From the NCBI RefSeq assembly GCF_019430945.1, contig NZ_JAHYCB010000002.1, positions 620,001 through 684,000 of the forward strand: DNA of 64,000 nt. The letters are read 5' to 3'. Positions within the stretch are counted from its first letter, which is position 1; every line of letters starts with the position of its first letter. The notes beneath the pieces were generated by a model. That model made no database searches. It was not told where the DNA came from and saw only the letters and a list, made by a program, of their open reading frames with translations. Positions 43,336-52,611 of the stretch are shown here, piece after piece. This DNA is from Neorhizobium populisoli. GTDB taxonomy: Bacteria > Pseudomonadota > Alphaproteobacteria > Rhizobiales > Rhizobiaceae. Made by a program: the position numbers and the translations under genes.

Positions 43336-44628
43336 TCAAGCCGCCCACTGCTCCACATTGTCGCTTTCCCCAATCAGCGCCAACCCGTGCGCGATCGACA
43401 ACAACTCCCCGCCGCTCTCGATCTTGTCCGCATCGAACCGTTCGGTGAAAATCCGCCGCACAGCCGGCACAAAGGATGTGCCGCCGGTCAAAAACACTTT
43501 ATCTACCGCTTCCGGCGACGTGTGGGTCTTTTCCAGCACCTCGTTCAGCGCGCCTTCGATGCGGGTGAGATCGTCGGTAATCCAGCTTTCGAAATCGGTG
43601 CGCTTCACCATCTTGCGGCCGGCCTTGCCGAGCGGGGCGAAGTTGAATTCCGCTTCCTCAGAGCCTGAGAGCGCCATCTTTGTCGCCGAGATTGCCTGAT
43701 AAAGCGGGTAACCCTCGTCATGCTCGACAAGCTCGATGAACAGTTCCAGCTTGTCCGGGTCGAGCGCCGATCGCACCAGCGATTTCAGGTCGGTAAACTC
43801 CCGGCTGGACTTGAAGATCGACAGCTGGTTCCAGCGCGAGAAATTGGTGTAATAGCCGGCCGGTACTTCCAGAATCTTGTCGAAGCTCTTGAAGAACGTG
43901 CCCTTGCCGATTTCCGGCGCCACGAGGTTTTCGATCATCCGGGCGTCGAAATGGTCGCCGGCAATGCCGACGCCGGAATGGCCGATCGGTTTTGCCGTCA
44001 GCTTGCCGGCATGTCGCTCGAAACGGATCAGCGAATAGTCGGTCGTGCCGCCGCCGAAATCGGCGACCAGAACATTCGCGTCGCTCTTCAGCGTCTGGGC
44101 AAAGTAATAGGCGGCCGCCACCGGCTCGTAGACATAGTGGATTTCCGGAAATCCAAGCCGTGTCAGCGCTTCGTTATAGCGCTCGGTGGCCAGCGCCGGG
44201 TTCGGGTTGGCGCCGGCGAAATGCACCGGACGGCCGGCCACCAGCCGCGAGACATCCGTCGGCCAGCTGTCGCCCGCATAGGCCTTCAACCGCTTCAGAA
44301 AAATTTCCATCAGGTCTTCGAAGGCATGCCGGCGAGCGAAGATCAGCGTGCCCTGGAAGAGCGCGCTCGCCGCAAACGTCTTGATCGACTGCAGGAAGCG
44401 GCTGTCGCCGGGATTGTCGATGAACTGACGGATCGCCGCCTGGCCAGCTTCCACTTTCAGCGCCTGCGCGCCGAGCTGCGCATCCTTCATGAAGGACAGC
44501 GCCGTGCGCATCGTGTCGGTCTCGCCCGCACTGCTGGTGAAATGCATGGAATGCGTGGCGGCGTCGCTATCCGCCAGTGCGAGAACTGTATTGGTCGTGC
44601 CGAAGTCAAGCCCGAGCGCCCGTGCCAT
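43336..44628 (-). CDS. Short Hsp70-family chaperone (YegD-like)
   Basis: A 430-residue protein consisting of the Hsp70 nucleotide-binding domain without a peptide-binding domain, as in E. coli YegD (about 450). The start MARALGLDFGTTNTVLALAD has AAGGAG upstream and contains phosphate-1 motif DFGTTN. Phosphate-2 is VLVADFGGGTTDYSLIRF near residue 200 and the adenosine motif is KVFLTGGTSFVPAVRRIF near 385. Clients and partners of YegD proteins are poorly known. A perfect hairpin lies in its leader. Confidence 0.88.
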   Translation of the reverse strand: MARALGLDFGTTNTVLALADSDAATHSMHFTSSAGETDTMRTALSFMKDAQLGAQALKVEAGQAAIRQFIDNPGDSRFLQSIKTFAASALFQGTLIFARRHAFEDLMEIFLKRLKAYAGDSWPTDVSRLVAGRPVHFAGANPNPALATERYNEALTRLGFPEIHYVYEPVAAAYYFAQTLKSDANVLVADFGGGTTDYSLIRFERHAGKLTAKPIGHSGVGIAGDHFDARMIENLVAPEIGKGTFFKSFDKILEVPAGYYTNFSRWNQLSIFKSSREFTDLKSLVRSALDPDKLELFIELVEHDEGYPLYQAISATKMALSGSEEAEFNFAPLGKAGRKMVKRTDFESWITDDLTRIEGALNEVLEKTHTSPEAVDKVFLTGGTSFVPAVRRIFTERFDADKIESGGELLSIAHGLALIGESDNVEQWAA

Positions 44629-44718
44629 GGCCGTGCTCCTTAAATCGCAGAAGATGATTGAACCCGAAGCCATGACCGGGCGGCCAAACGGCTTCGAACG
44701 CGAAAAAGGGCGGCAGTT

Positions 44719-44747
44719 CGCGCCCTCGAAATTTTTGAGAGGGCGCG
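44719..44747 (-). other. Perfect nine-base-pair hairpin in the Hsp70-like leader
   Basis: CGCGCCCTC and GAGGGCGCG are exact inverted copies around an eleven-base AT-rich loop, ninety bases before the chaperone start. No T-run follows on the minus strand, so it is not an evident terminator. It may be part of a 5' regulatory structure. Confidence 0.4.
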
Positions 44748-44780
44748 TGATCGCATAACGAGGTCGGGATAGCAAGGGTG

Positions 44781-44804
44781 AAAAGGCCCGGCGGGCCGGG
44801 CTTT
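44781..44804 (-). terminator. Rho-independent terminator of the low-complexity protein gene
   Basis: On the minus strand GCCCGG, CCC(G) loop and CCGGGC are followed by CTTTT, three bases beyond the stop codon. Stem and T-run are typical, which separates this gene from the Hsp70-like gene downstream. Confidence 0.75.
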
Positions 44805-44806
44805 CG

Positions 44807-45664
44807 TCAGGCCTGTTTGTACCACTGCACCGCAAGCGAATCCGTATCGCTCTCGGTATCGCCCGTCGAAAGCAGCGAATTGCTGGACGCGGTCTGTGGG
44901 ACGGCGGCCATCTGGTCGATCATCTGGCTGGCCAGCAGGCTCTGCATCAGCACCGAAGCGCGCTGGCGGGTCTTTTCTTTCTCCTCTAGGGAGACGCTGG
45001 CATAACGATCCTGGATTTGCTGCATCTGCTCCAGGAAAGCCGCGACGTGATCCGCGACGCCGCTGCCTTCAAGCGGGGCAGGCGTCGCAGGGCTCGACGC
45101 CGAGGGCGATGTCGCCGGTTTGCTGGAGGCGGGCTGGCTCGCCGAAGGCCGGGATGCGGCCGGCTGTGAGGCAGACGGCTGTGATCCCACCGGCTGGGTC
45201 TGGCCTGGCTCGGACTGGTTAGCGACAGGCTGGGACTGGGTCGGCTGTGGCTGAACGGGTTGCGGTTGCGCGGGCTGCGGCTGTGCGGGCTGCGATGTCG
45301 GCGAAGTTTCGCTGACGGGCTCATCGCTTCCCGAGCCTGTGCCGGACGATTGCGTGCCCGAAGAAACGTTGCCCGAGGAAGCCGGTTCGTCTTCCGGCTG
45401 CGCAACAGTCGTATCCCGACCGTCTCCGTCATTGGATTGCGGCGGCACGGTACCGGCATAAGTACCGTCATCCGTGTCTTCGGGACCAGTATCTTCCACG
45501 GGTGCGGAGGAGGCGGGCTGTGTCTGCCCGGCAGACGTCGGCTGGCTGCTGTTCGGCGGAGGCGTCTGGCTGGACGGCTGGGTTGAGGAGGGCGGCGGGG
45601 TATTGTTGGAAGGAGAGGTGCCGAAACCTCCGCCTAAAATGCCATCAAGCACTGAAAACTCCAT
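44807..45664 (-). CDS. Pro/Gln/Ser-rich low-complexity protein of unknown function
   Basis: A 285-residue protein. Residues 1-12 (MEFSVLDGILGG) are followed by about 190 residues of Pro, Gln, Ser, Thr and Gly with tandem short repeats such as QPAQPQPAQPQPVQPQP and SQPSASQPAASRPSASQPAS. The last 80 residues are helical (VADHVAAFLEQMQQIQDRYA, KTRQRASVLMQSLLASQMID) and would form a folded C-terminal domain. No signal peptide is visible. Such an architecture suits a flexible tether or a secreted protein that uses a non-classical route. I do not recognise a family. Confidence 0.7.
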   Translation of the reverse strand: MEFSVLDGILGGGFGTSPSNNTPPPSSTQPSSQTPPPNSSQPTSAGQTQPASSAPVEDTGPEDTDDGTYAGTVPPQSNDGDGRDTTVAQPEDEPASSGNVSSGTQSSGTGSGSDEPVSETSPTSQPAQPQPAQPQPVQPQPTQSQPVANQSEPGQTQPVGSQPSASQPAASRPSASQPASSKPATSPSASSPATPAPLEGSGVADHVAAFLEQMQQIQDRYASVSLEEKEKTRQRASVLMQSLLASQMIDQMAAVPQTASSNSLLSTGDTESDTDSLAVQWYKQA

Positions 45665-45736
45665 TTCATACGAATAGTAGCAGTGCCTTTATCAGCTTCC
45701 TCTTGCGGCTCCGTCAAAACCGCCGGATCAATTCGA

Positions 45737-46642
45737 TTAAACCTTTAACCGCGTTGCGTTTTCCGACATTCGCGTATCTTCCGCCTGGGCGACCAGCCAG
45801 TTGCGGAACATCTCCATGGCGGGCGTCGTCGGCCGCGATTTTAGCCGGATCAGCCAATAGCTTCCCTTGGAGATATAGATTTCGAACGGTTGCTCCAGCG
45901 CGCCGGCCGCGATCTGTCGCGAAAACATCAAAGGCGGCGCCAGCGCCACGCCTGCCCCCTGGATCGCCGCTTCCACCATCAAGACAGAACTGTCGAACAC
46001 CATGCCGCGCAAAGGCGGCGAGGGAAGGCCGGCTTCCTCGAACCAGCTCGGCCATTCGTCGGCCCGGTATGAGCGTAGGAGCGTCTGATGCGCCACATCC
46101 TCTGGGCTCTTCAATTGCTCGGCGATCGACGGTATGCAGAGGACAGAGAGCGGGGCCTCGAACAGCGCTTCCGCCTCGATATCGTGCCAGGCGCCATTAC
46201 CGAACTTGATCGTATAATCGAGCCCTTCCGCGGCGATATCGACGCGGTTGTTGTTGGTGGAAAGCCGCAGGTCCACGAACGGATATTTTTCCCGGAAATC
46301 ATGCAGCCGTGGCAGAAGCCAGCCGACCGCCAGCGTCCCGACGGCGCCAAGCTTCAGGACTTCCCGCACATGACCGCCCTCGAACCGCTCCAGCATGTCC
46401 GCCATGCGGTCAAAGCTTTCCTGCAGCGAAGGAAGCAGCGCCAGCCCTTCCTCGGTGATCATCAGCCCGCGCGGCAGGCGGCGGAACAACGTCACGCCGA
46501 GCCGCTGTTCGAGCAACTTCACCTGGTGGCTGACGGCCGCCTGCGTCACACAAAGCTCGATTGCCGCCCGGGTGAAGGAAAGATGCCGTGCAGCGGCCTC
46601 GAAGGCGCGTAGCGCGTTCAGCGGCAAATAAGGCCGGACCAT
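45737..46642 (-). CDS. LysR-family regulator, AmpR/GcvA type
   Basis: A 301-residue LysR protein, starting at MVRPYLPLNALRAFEAAARH, which is nearly the standard AmpR opening (PLNxLRAFEAAARHLSFTRA). HTH residues are about 20-45 (FTRAAIELCVTQAAVSHQVK). The effector domain follows with the SAM-like LSTNNNRVDIAAEGLDYTIK segment. It is divergent from a class D beta-lactamase gene 105 bases away, the arrangement in which AmpR-like regulators induce lactamase in response to muropeptides. That role is inferred from context; GcvA-like function is the alternative. Confidence 0.85.
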   Translation of the reverse strand: MVRPYLPLNALRAFEAAARHLSFTRAAIELCVTQAAVSHQVKLLEQRLGVTLFRRLPRGLMITEEGLALLPSLQESFDRMADMLERFEGGHVREVLKLGAVGTLAVGWLLPRLHDFREKYPFVDLRLSTNNNRVDIAAEGLDYTIKFGNGAWHDIEAEALFEAPLSVLCIPSIAEQLKSPEDVAHQTLLRSYRADEWPSWFEEAGLPSPPLRGMVFDSSVLMVEAAIQGAGVALAPPLMFSRQIAAGALEQPFEIYISKGSYWLIRLKSRPTTPAMEMFRNWLVAQAEDTRMSENATRLKV

Positions 46643-46648
46643 GGCGAT

Positions 46649-46698
46649 GCCCCAATTCAATTCATGCCTGACCGCAGATATCATCGTTTGATTGGGGC
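46649..46698. promoter_or_regulatory. Inverted repeat between the LysR and beta-lactamase genes
   Basis: GCCCCAATTCAA and TTGATTGGGGC are near-perfect inverted copies (one extra T) around 27 bases, spanning the LysR start region and ending 48 bases before the lactamase ATG. LysR tetramers bind extended sites of this size. That it is the regulator's binding region is inferred. Confidence 0.45.
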
Positions 46699-46746
46699 TC
46701 GCAAGTCGACCTAGAACTGCGGTGCCGAACCATTTGGAACACGATC

Positions 46747-47553
46747 ATGGCTTTCAGAAATCCCCTACTTCTTGCCGTTTCCCTTGGAATAACCACTGCT
46801 TTTCTCGATTGCGTCTCCGTCAGGGCTGCCGAGCCCATCCGCTGCACCGTCATCATCGACGAGCAGAGCGGCGATGCGCTTTACCGTCAGGGCACTTGCG
46901 ATCAGGGTTTTTATCCGCAATCCACCTTCAAACTGCCTTTGGCCATGATGGGTTACGATGCCGGCATCCTGACCGATGCCCAGAACCCGCGGCTGAAATA
47001 CCAGGCGAAGTTCGGTGGCCCGGAGCGGGTGAAAAAGGATGTCGATCCGCTGATCTGGGAAAAGGATTCAATCGTCTGGTATTCGCAGGAGCTGACCCGC
47101 AAGCTCGGCGACAAGGCCTTTGCCGATTACGTCAAACGTTTCGGCTATGGCAATACCGACGTCTCCGGCGGGCTCACCGAAGCCTGGCTGATGTCGTCCC
47201 TGAAGATCTCCGCCGACCAGCAGGTGCAGTTCATCCGCCGATGCCTCACCGGCCGCCTGTCGATCTCGGAAAATGCCGTCGACCAGACGCTTGCCATCAT
47301 CCCGCATTTCGAAGCTGGGGACGGCTGGGACATCCAGGGCAAGACCGGCGCCGGCTGGCTGCGCGACAAGGCCGGCAAGCCGGATTACAACCGCCCGCTG
47401 GGCTGGTTCGTCGGCTGGGCGATGAAGGACGAGCGGCGGGTGATCTTTGCGAGGCTGCTGGTGGATACCAAGCGGTATCCGGACGATCCGATCAGCTATG
47501 TCGTGCGCGATGGGCTGGTGAAGGATTTCCCGAAGCTGGCTGAGGGATTTTGA
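46747..47553 (+). CDS. Class D (OXA-type) beta-lactamase
   Basis: A 268-residue periplasmic serine beta-lactamase. The signal peptide covers about residues 1-27. All class D motifs are present: STFK at 59-62 (catalytic Ser59, carbamylated Lys62), SIV at 108-110, YGN at 134-136 and KTG at 199-201, with the usual Trp-rich WFVGWAMKD after it. It hydrolyses penicillins and related drugs; the exact spectrum cannot be read. The divergent LysR gene suggests inducible expression. A RIME follows the stop. Confidence 0.93.
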   Translation: MAFRNPLLLAVSLGITTAFLDCVSVRAAEPIRCTVIIDEQSGDALYRQGTCDQGFYPQSTFKLPLAMMGYDAGILTDAQNPRLKYQAKFGGPERVKKDVDPLIWEKDSIVWYSQELTRKLGDKAFADYVKRFGYGNTDVSGGLTEAWLMSSLKISADQQVQFIRRCLTGRLSISENAVDQTLAIIPHFEAGDGWDIQGKTGAGWLRDKAGKPDYNRPLGWFVGWAMKDERRVIFARLLVDTKRYPDDPISYVVRDGLVKDFPKLAEGF

Positions 47554-47583
47554 GACGCCTCACACCTTCTTCACCGCAGCTTG

Positions 47584-47722
47584 CCCCTCACCCTAACCCT
47601 CTCCCCGCAGGCGGGGAGAGGGGACGTGCCTTACGCCGGTTTTGAGAGGGAATAGAGGCGGTGCAGCTTGTTTCCTTCTCCCCGTCATAACGGGGAGAAG
47701 GTGCCGGCAGGCGGATGAGGGG
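47584..47722. repeat. RIME intergenic mosaic element 6
   Basis: It starts CCCCTCACCCTAACCCTCTC, carries CTCTCCCCGCAGGCGGGGAGAG (arms CTCTCCCCGC and GCGGGGAGAG) and CTTCTCCCCGTCATAACGGG, and ends GGTGCCGGCAGGCGGATGAG. It lies between the convergent ends of the beta-lactamase and RND genes. Confidence 0.85.
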
Positions 47723-47743
47723 CAGACACACCCTCGACGGAAT

Positions 47744-50700
47744 TCACTCCGCTGCAATCGCCGTCGGCACGTCGTGATCGTCATTCGCCTCATGCCGATC
47801 GTCCTTCATGCCTTTGAACAATCTTCCGAGGAACCGCCCGAAGCGATCCATCTCGACGAAGATCACCGGGGTGATGAACAGCGTCAGCATCTGGCTGACG
47901 ATCAGCCCGCCGACCACCGCGACGCCGAGCGGCTGGCGCAGTTCCGACGATGCGCCGGTGCCGAGTGCGATCGGCAGCGCACCGAGCAGCGCGCAGAAAG
48001 TCGTCATCATGATCGGACGGAAGCGCCGCACGCAGGCCTCGTGGATTGCCAGGGAGGCGGTTTCACCCTTCGAGCGCATCGTCTCCACCGCCACGTCGAT
48101 CATCATGATCGCGTTCTTCTTGACGATGCCGATCAGCATCAACAAGCCGATCAGTGCGATTATCGACAGGTCGAAGCCGAAGATTTTCAGCGCCAGAAGC
48201 GCCCCGAAGGCGGCTGCCGGCAGGCCGGACAGGATCGTCAGCGGGTGGATGAAGCTTTCGTAGAGTACGCCGAGCACCACATAGATGGTCAGCACCGCAG
48301 CGAGGATCAGCAGCGGCGTATTGCCCTGGCTTTGCTGGAAGATCTGCGCCGTGCCGCCATAGGAGGTGAACACGTCGTTCGGCATCTGCAGGTTCGTCTT
48401 CAACTGATCGATCGCGGCGGTGGCGTCAGAAAGCGAGACGCCCTCCGGCAGATTGAACGAGACGGTGGTCGAAACCAGCTGACCCGTCTGGTTGATCGTC
48501 ACAGGCGCCGTCTGGCGCACCACCTGGGCGAAGTTTGACAGCGGTACCAGCGTTCCGTTCGACGACATGACGCGGATGTCTTGCAACATCTGGTCGTTCC
48601 ATTGCTTGGTATTGTCGAACTCGGTGATGACGTCGTAGCTGTCGCCGGTCGACTGGATTTCGGCGGCCGTATAACCCCCGAACGCCATTTGCAGCGTCTG
48701 GCGCAGTGCGTCGTCGGTAATGCCGAACGAGGCTGCCTTTTCCGGATCGACCTTGATATTCGCCTCGATCGCATCATTCTGGGCGTCTGATGTCACGTCG
48801 GTGAAATGTGTCCGGTCGGCCTTCATCGCCGCCTGGATCTTGTCCGACCATTCGTTGGTCTGGCTGGCATTCAGCGCCTGCACCACGAGCTGATACTGGC
48901 TGACAGTCGAGCGGCCACCGAAGCGCAGGCTCTGTTGCGGGGTGATGAAGGTCTTGATACCGGCGACCTTGGAGGTGGCCATGCGCATGTCGCGCAATGT
49001 CTGCTCCAGCGGCGGGCGCTGGTCGCGGTCCTTCAGTTCAACCCAGATCGTACCGTTATTGAGCGGATTGCGCCCATTACCGCCGACGATCGAGGTGACA
49101 TGTGCGACGGAAGGGTCCTTCTGGATGATCGCCGCCACCTGGTTCTGCAGGTCGCGCATCGCCGTATAGGAAATGTCTTCGCGGGCGCGGGTGGAAACCG
49201 TCAGCCGCCCGATATCCTCCTGCGGAAAGAAGCTCGTCGGCAGCGTCTTGAACAGATAGATCGAGCCGCCGACCGAGGCCAGGAAGACCAGCATGATGAT
49301 GCCGCGGTTCCTCAGGCACCAGCCGACCATTCGGTCGTAACCCTTCAGCGTGCGGCTGAAGCCGGCATCGAAGATGCGAACCGGCAGGCTCGGCTTGTGA
49401 TGGGCATCGGACATTTTCGAGCCGAGCATCGGGGTGACGGTGAGCGAAACGACGGCCGAGGCGACGATCGCAAGCGCCACCACCATGCCGAATTCGTTGA
49501 ACAACCGCCCGACGACCCCGCCCATCAGCAGGATCGGGATGAACACCGCGATCAGCGACACCGACATGGAAATGATCGTCGAACTGACTTCGGCAGCACC
49601 CTGCAGCGCGGCTTTCCTGACCGGCATGCCGTCCTCGATATGCCGCATGATGTTTTCCAGCATGACGATCGCATCGTCCACGACGAGCCCGACGGACAGC
49701 GTCAGCCCCAGCAGCGAGATGTTGTCGATGCTATAGCCCAGCACATACATGGCGCCGAATGTGGTGATCAGCGACAGCGGCACGGCAAGGCCCGGCACGA
49801 TCGTGGCGGTCAGCCGGCCGAGGAACAGGTAGATCACCAGTACGACGAGGCCTATCGTCAGCATCAGGGTAAACTGCACGTCGGAGATCGAGCTGCGGAT
49901 CGCGGTCGAGGCGTCGTTCATCACGCTGAGCGAGACCGAAGCCGGCAACTCAGCCTGCAGCGATGGCAGCTTGGCGCGTACCATGTCCACAACATCGACT
50001 GTGTTGGCATCCGGCTGACGCTGGATGGCGAGGATGATCGACTGGTTGCTGTCATACCAGCTGCCGGCATCCAGATTGGCGACGCTGTCCTGGACGTCGG
50101 CGACATCGCCGAGATGGATCGGTGCGCCGTTCGGGCTGGAAATCACCAGCGAGCGGAACTGATCGGCATTGGTGCGCTGCGTATCCGCATTGATCGTCAG
50201 CCGCTGGCTCTGGTTTTCCAGAGAGCCGACCGGCGCCTGGCTGTTGGCATTGGCGATCGCATTGGTGACCGTGTTGACGCCGAGATTGCGGGCTTGCAGC
50301 TTGTTCGGATCAAGCTCGACGCGCACCGCATAGGTCTGCGCACCGAAGATCTGCACTTCCGCCACGCCGGGCAGGGTGGAGAGTGCCGGCGACAAAACGT
50401 CTTCCGCCATTTCGTCGATCTTGCTGCGGGGAAGGGTATCGCTGTGGATCGCCAGGAGCAGAACCGGCGCATCGGCCGGGTTCGTCTTGCGATAGCTTGG
50501 CGGCGTCGTCATGTTGTCCGGCAATTGCCGCGTCGCATGCGAGATCGCCGCCTGCACATCGGCTGCGGCCGCATCGATATCGCGGTTCAGGTCGAACTGC
50601 AGCACGATCGAGGTATTGCCGAGCGAGTTGGTGGCGCTGATCTCGCTGATGCCGGGGATCGTTTCGAACTGCTTGACGAGAGGCGTCGAAACCGCGGTCG

Positions 50701-50875
50701 CCATGGTCTGCGGCGAGGCGCCGGTCAGCTGGGCCGAAACATTGATGGTCGGGAAATCCACCTGCGGCAGGGCCGCGACGGGCAGGAGCTGGTAACCGGC
50801 CAACCCGGCCAGTATGGCACCGATGGCGAGAAGCGTGGTCGCGACGGGCCGGCGAATACAGAATTCCGGGATCAT
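47744..50875 (-). CDS. RND-family efflux permease (MdtB/MdtC-like)
   Basis: A 1043-residue inner-membrane drug/proton antiporter. The opening IPEFCIRRPVATTLLAIGAI is typical of MdtB/MdtC/MuxB-type pumps, as are the segments PQVDFPTINVSAQLTGASPQ and VVDDAIVMLENIMRHIEDGM (TM4, with the proton-relay Asp pair). Twelve TM segments with two large periplasmic loops are expected. The start overlaps the stop of the membrane fusion gene upstream (ATGA), so the two form an operon. No outer-membrane channel gene is nearby, so a TolC elsewhere is presumably used. Confidence 0.93.
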   Translation of the reverse strand: MIPEFCIRRPVATTLLAIGAILAGLAGYQLLPVAALPQVDFPTINVSAQLTGASPQTMATAVSTPLVKQFETIPGISEISATNSLGNTSIVLQFDLNRDIDAAAADVQAAISHATRQLPDNMTTPPSYRKTNPADAPVLLLAIHSDTLPRSKIDEMAEDVLSPALSTLPGVAEVQIFGAQTYAVRVELDPNKLQARNLGVNTVTNAIANANSQAPVGSLENQSQRLTINADTQRTNADQFRSLVISSPNGAPIHLGDVADVQDSVANLDAGSWYDSNQSIILAIQRQPDANTVDVVDMVRAKLPSLQAELPASVSLSVMNDASTAIRSSISDVQFTLMLTIGLVVLVIYLFLGRLTATIVPGLAVPLSLITTFGAMYVLGYSIDNISLLGLTLSVGLVVDDAIVMLENIMRHIEDGMPVRKAALQGAAEVSSTIISMSVSLIAVFIPILLMGGVVGRLFNEFGMVVALAIVASAVVSLTVTPMLGSKMSDAHHKPSLPVRIFDAGFSRTLKGYDRMVGWCLRNRGIIMLVFLASVGGSIYLFKTLPTSFFPQEDIGRLTVSTRAREDISYTAMRDLQNQVAAIIQKDPSVAHVTSIVGGNGRNPLNNGTIWVELKDRDQRPPLEQTLRDMRMATSKVAGIKTFITPQQSLRFGGRSTVSQYQLVVQALNASQTNEWSDKIQAAMKADRTHFTDVTSDAQNDAIEANIKVDPEKAASFGITDDALRQTLQMAFGGYTAAEIQSTGDSYDVITEFDNTKQWNDQMLQDIRVMSSNGTLVPLSNFAQVVRQTAPVTINQTGQLVSTTVSFNLPEGVSLSDATAAIDQLKTNLQMPNDVFTSYGGTAQIFQQSQGNTPLLILAAVLTIYVVLGVLYESFIHPLTILSGLPAAAFGALLALKIFGFDLSIIALIGLLMLIGIVKKNAIMMIDVAVETMRSKGETASLAIHEACVRRFRPIMMTTFCALLGALPIALGTGASSELRQPLGVAVVGGLIVSQMLTLFITPVIFVEMDRFGRFLGRLFKGMKDDRHEANDDHDVPTAIAAE

Positions 50876-52146
50876 TGCGCTGCCCCCACTTCGATCGACT
50901 GGCTATCGGTATTCGCGGCCGCCTTGGTGTTCTGATTGAACTGCTCGGCAACGGTCGCGCCATCGCTGAGCTGCACTTGGCCCTCGACGACCACATGCGT
51001 GCCTTCCTTCAAGCCGCTGGCAACCGCCGTGTTCGGACCGTTGGAGCGGGCGACCTTGATCGGCGTGACATGCACCTTCTTGTCGTCTCCGACCGCATAA
51101 ACAAACGGGCTGCCGACGCCGGGATTGACCGCGACGGTCGGCACGACGACGTCCTTTTGGTCACTCTGGAAATGCACCGTGACGTTCAGCGATTGTCCGG
51201 GCCACAGCTTGCTGTCCGGATTGTCGAATTTCGCCTTGGCAAGGATCGTTCCCGAGGCCGGATCGACCGTATTGTCGAAGAAGCTCAGCGTGCCCGTGGC
51301 CTTGGCGCCGCCACCCTGCGGCACGGCATCGACAGCCACGGCCTTGGCGGCGTTGCCCTGTTTTAACTGGCCGAGATAGGCTTCCGGCAGATGGAACTTT
51401 ACATAGATCGGATCGTATTTGGCGATCGTCACCACGGCTGCGCCTGCGCTGAGATAGGCCCCGGTGCTGATGCCGACATCGCCCAGCCGGCCGTCGAACG
51501 GCGCGCGGATATCGGTATTTTCGACGGCGACCTGATCGGCGGCGATGGCGGCCTTGTCGCCATCGGCCGTCGCAGCTGCCGTATCGCGGGCGGCCTTCGC
51601 CTGATCATAGGTCTGCTGGGTGCCGGCATTGCCTTTGAGAAGATCGTTGGCGCGGGTCAGCGCGCTTTCGGCCTGGGCGAGCGTTGCCTGGTCGCGCACC
51701 AGCATCGCCTTGTCCTTGTCGAGTGCGGCCCTCGCGGTGCGATCGTCCAGCTTGGCAATCGGGTCGCCCTGCTTGACGAAGGCGCCGTCGGTCGCGGCGA
51801 TGCTCACGACGATGCCCTGCTGTTGGGCGGCGATCGTGGTGTTCTCGTCGGCACTCGCCGCACCGGCTGCGGTGACATCCATCGGCAGGGCGGCAAGCGT
51901 GGCGGCGACCGTCTTGACTGCGGCGGGAGGTCCACCATTGCCACGCCGACCGCCTTGCTGCCGGTTGCCGCTGCCATTCGCGCCGGCATCCGCCTGGTTG
52001 GTGGCCTGCTGTTTGGCCGGCTTCGGCAGATAGGAGGCGATCGACTGGGGTAGATAGGGCGAGAGCTCTGACGCCCGGTCGCGATATTCCCAGCCTGCGA
52101 CGCCGGCGATGACGACAATGCCCGTAAAGATCCAAAACTTGTTCAT
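50872..52146 (-). CDS. RND periplasmic adaptor (MdtA-like membrane fusion protein)
   Basis: A 424-residue adaptor with an N-terminal membrane anchor (FWIFTGIVVIAGVAGW). A Gly/Asn/Gln-rich linker (about residues 50-72) precedes the lipoyl-like halves (VSIAATDGAFVKQGDPIAKL and NTDIRAPFDGRLGDVGISTG) and a coiled coil between them rich in Ala/Asp/Lys. The beta-barrel part includes VKFHLPEAYLGQLKQG. It links the RND pump to an outer-membrane channel. First gene of the pump operon. Confidence 0.92.
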   Translation of the reverse strand: MNKFWIFTGIVVIAGVAGWEYRDRASELSPYLPQSIASYLPKPAKQQATNQADAGANGSGNRQQGGRRGNGGPPAAVKTVAATLAALPMDVTAAGAASADENTTIAAQQQGIVVSIAATDGAFVKQGDPIAKLDDRTARAALDKDKAMLVRDQATLAQAESALTRANDLLKGNAGTQQTYDQAKAARDTAAATADGDKAAIAADQVAVENTDIRAPFDGRLGDVGISTGAYLSAGAAVVTIAKYDPIYVKFHLPEAYLGQLKQGNAAKAVAVDAVPQGGGAKATGTLSFFDNTVDPASGTILAKAKFDNPDSKLWPGQSLNVTVHFQSDQKDVVVPTVAVNPGVGSPFVYAVGDDKKVHVTPIKVARSNGPNTAVASGLKEGTHVVVEGQVQLSDGATVAEQFNQNTKAAANTDSQSIEVGAAQ

Positions 52147-52340
52147 GAGGTGACCGCTGCCTCTGGTGTTCGCTTGATGTCGAACCCATCGAACTGCCCG
52201 TATTGCGGCGCAAAAAAGACCGATTTCGCCTCAATCGCTCACGAGCCGGTGACGGCGGATTAAATGTTAGTAATGAAAGGCTTAGATGAACTGCGCGTAA
52301 TCTTTCTCATCCTCTGGATGAAAAAACGTCCATCTGCTGT

Positions 52341-52544
52341 TCAGCGGGAAAACCGTCTTGCGAAAACCAGAACCGCAAGGCCGACGACGACCGCGATTAC
52401 GCCATTGATGATCCACGGCGTCTGGTTGATCATGAAGCTGGTGGCGGGATAAGGGAAAAACCCGGTGCCCTGGCCCATCCAGACAAGGCCGATCAGGGTG
52501 ATGAGAACGCCGACGACCGACGCCGCGATTCTGACGATTTTCAT
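52341..52544 (-). CDS. Small two-TM membrane protein
   Basis: A 67-residue protein; I start at MKIVRIAASVVGVLITLIGL. The two hydrophobic segments (residues 6-24 and 44-62) flank a short loop with GQGTGFFPYPATSFMINQTPW, and the end is VFARRFSR. The loop pattern (WxGQGxGxFPYPxxSFM) is common in small bacterial membrane proteins of unknown function. The ribosome site GGGAGA precedes the ATG. It stands between the RND operon and another small gene. Confidence 0.72.
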   Translation of the reverse strand: MKIVRIAASVVGVLITLIGLVWMGQGTGFFPYPATSFMINQTPWIINGVIAVVVGLAVLVFARRFSR

Positions 52545-52611
52545 GCGAAAAATCTCCCGCAGGCTGATTGCCTGGAGAGGATAGCGCGTCTGATCCAAAC
52601 TGGCGAGACGA

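Noticed and set aside
44719..44747. Terminator for the low-complexity protein gene
   Set aside because: No T-run follows on the minus strand and a better terminator lies just beyond that gene's stop.
48806..50935. A 709-codon open frame on the plus strand
   Set aside because: It lies opposite the RND pump gene, has His/Asp/Arg-rich sequence typical of antisense frames in GC-rich DNA, and no family features.
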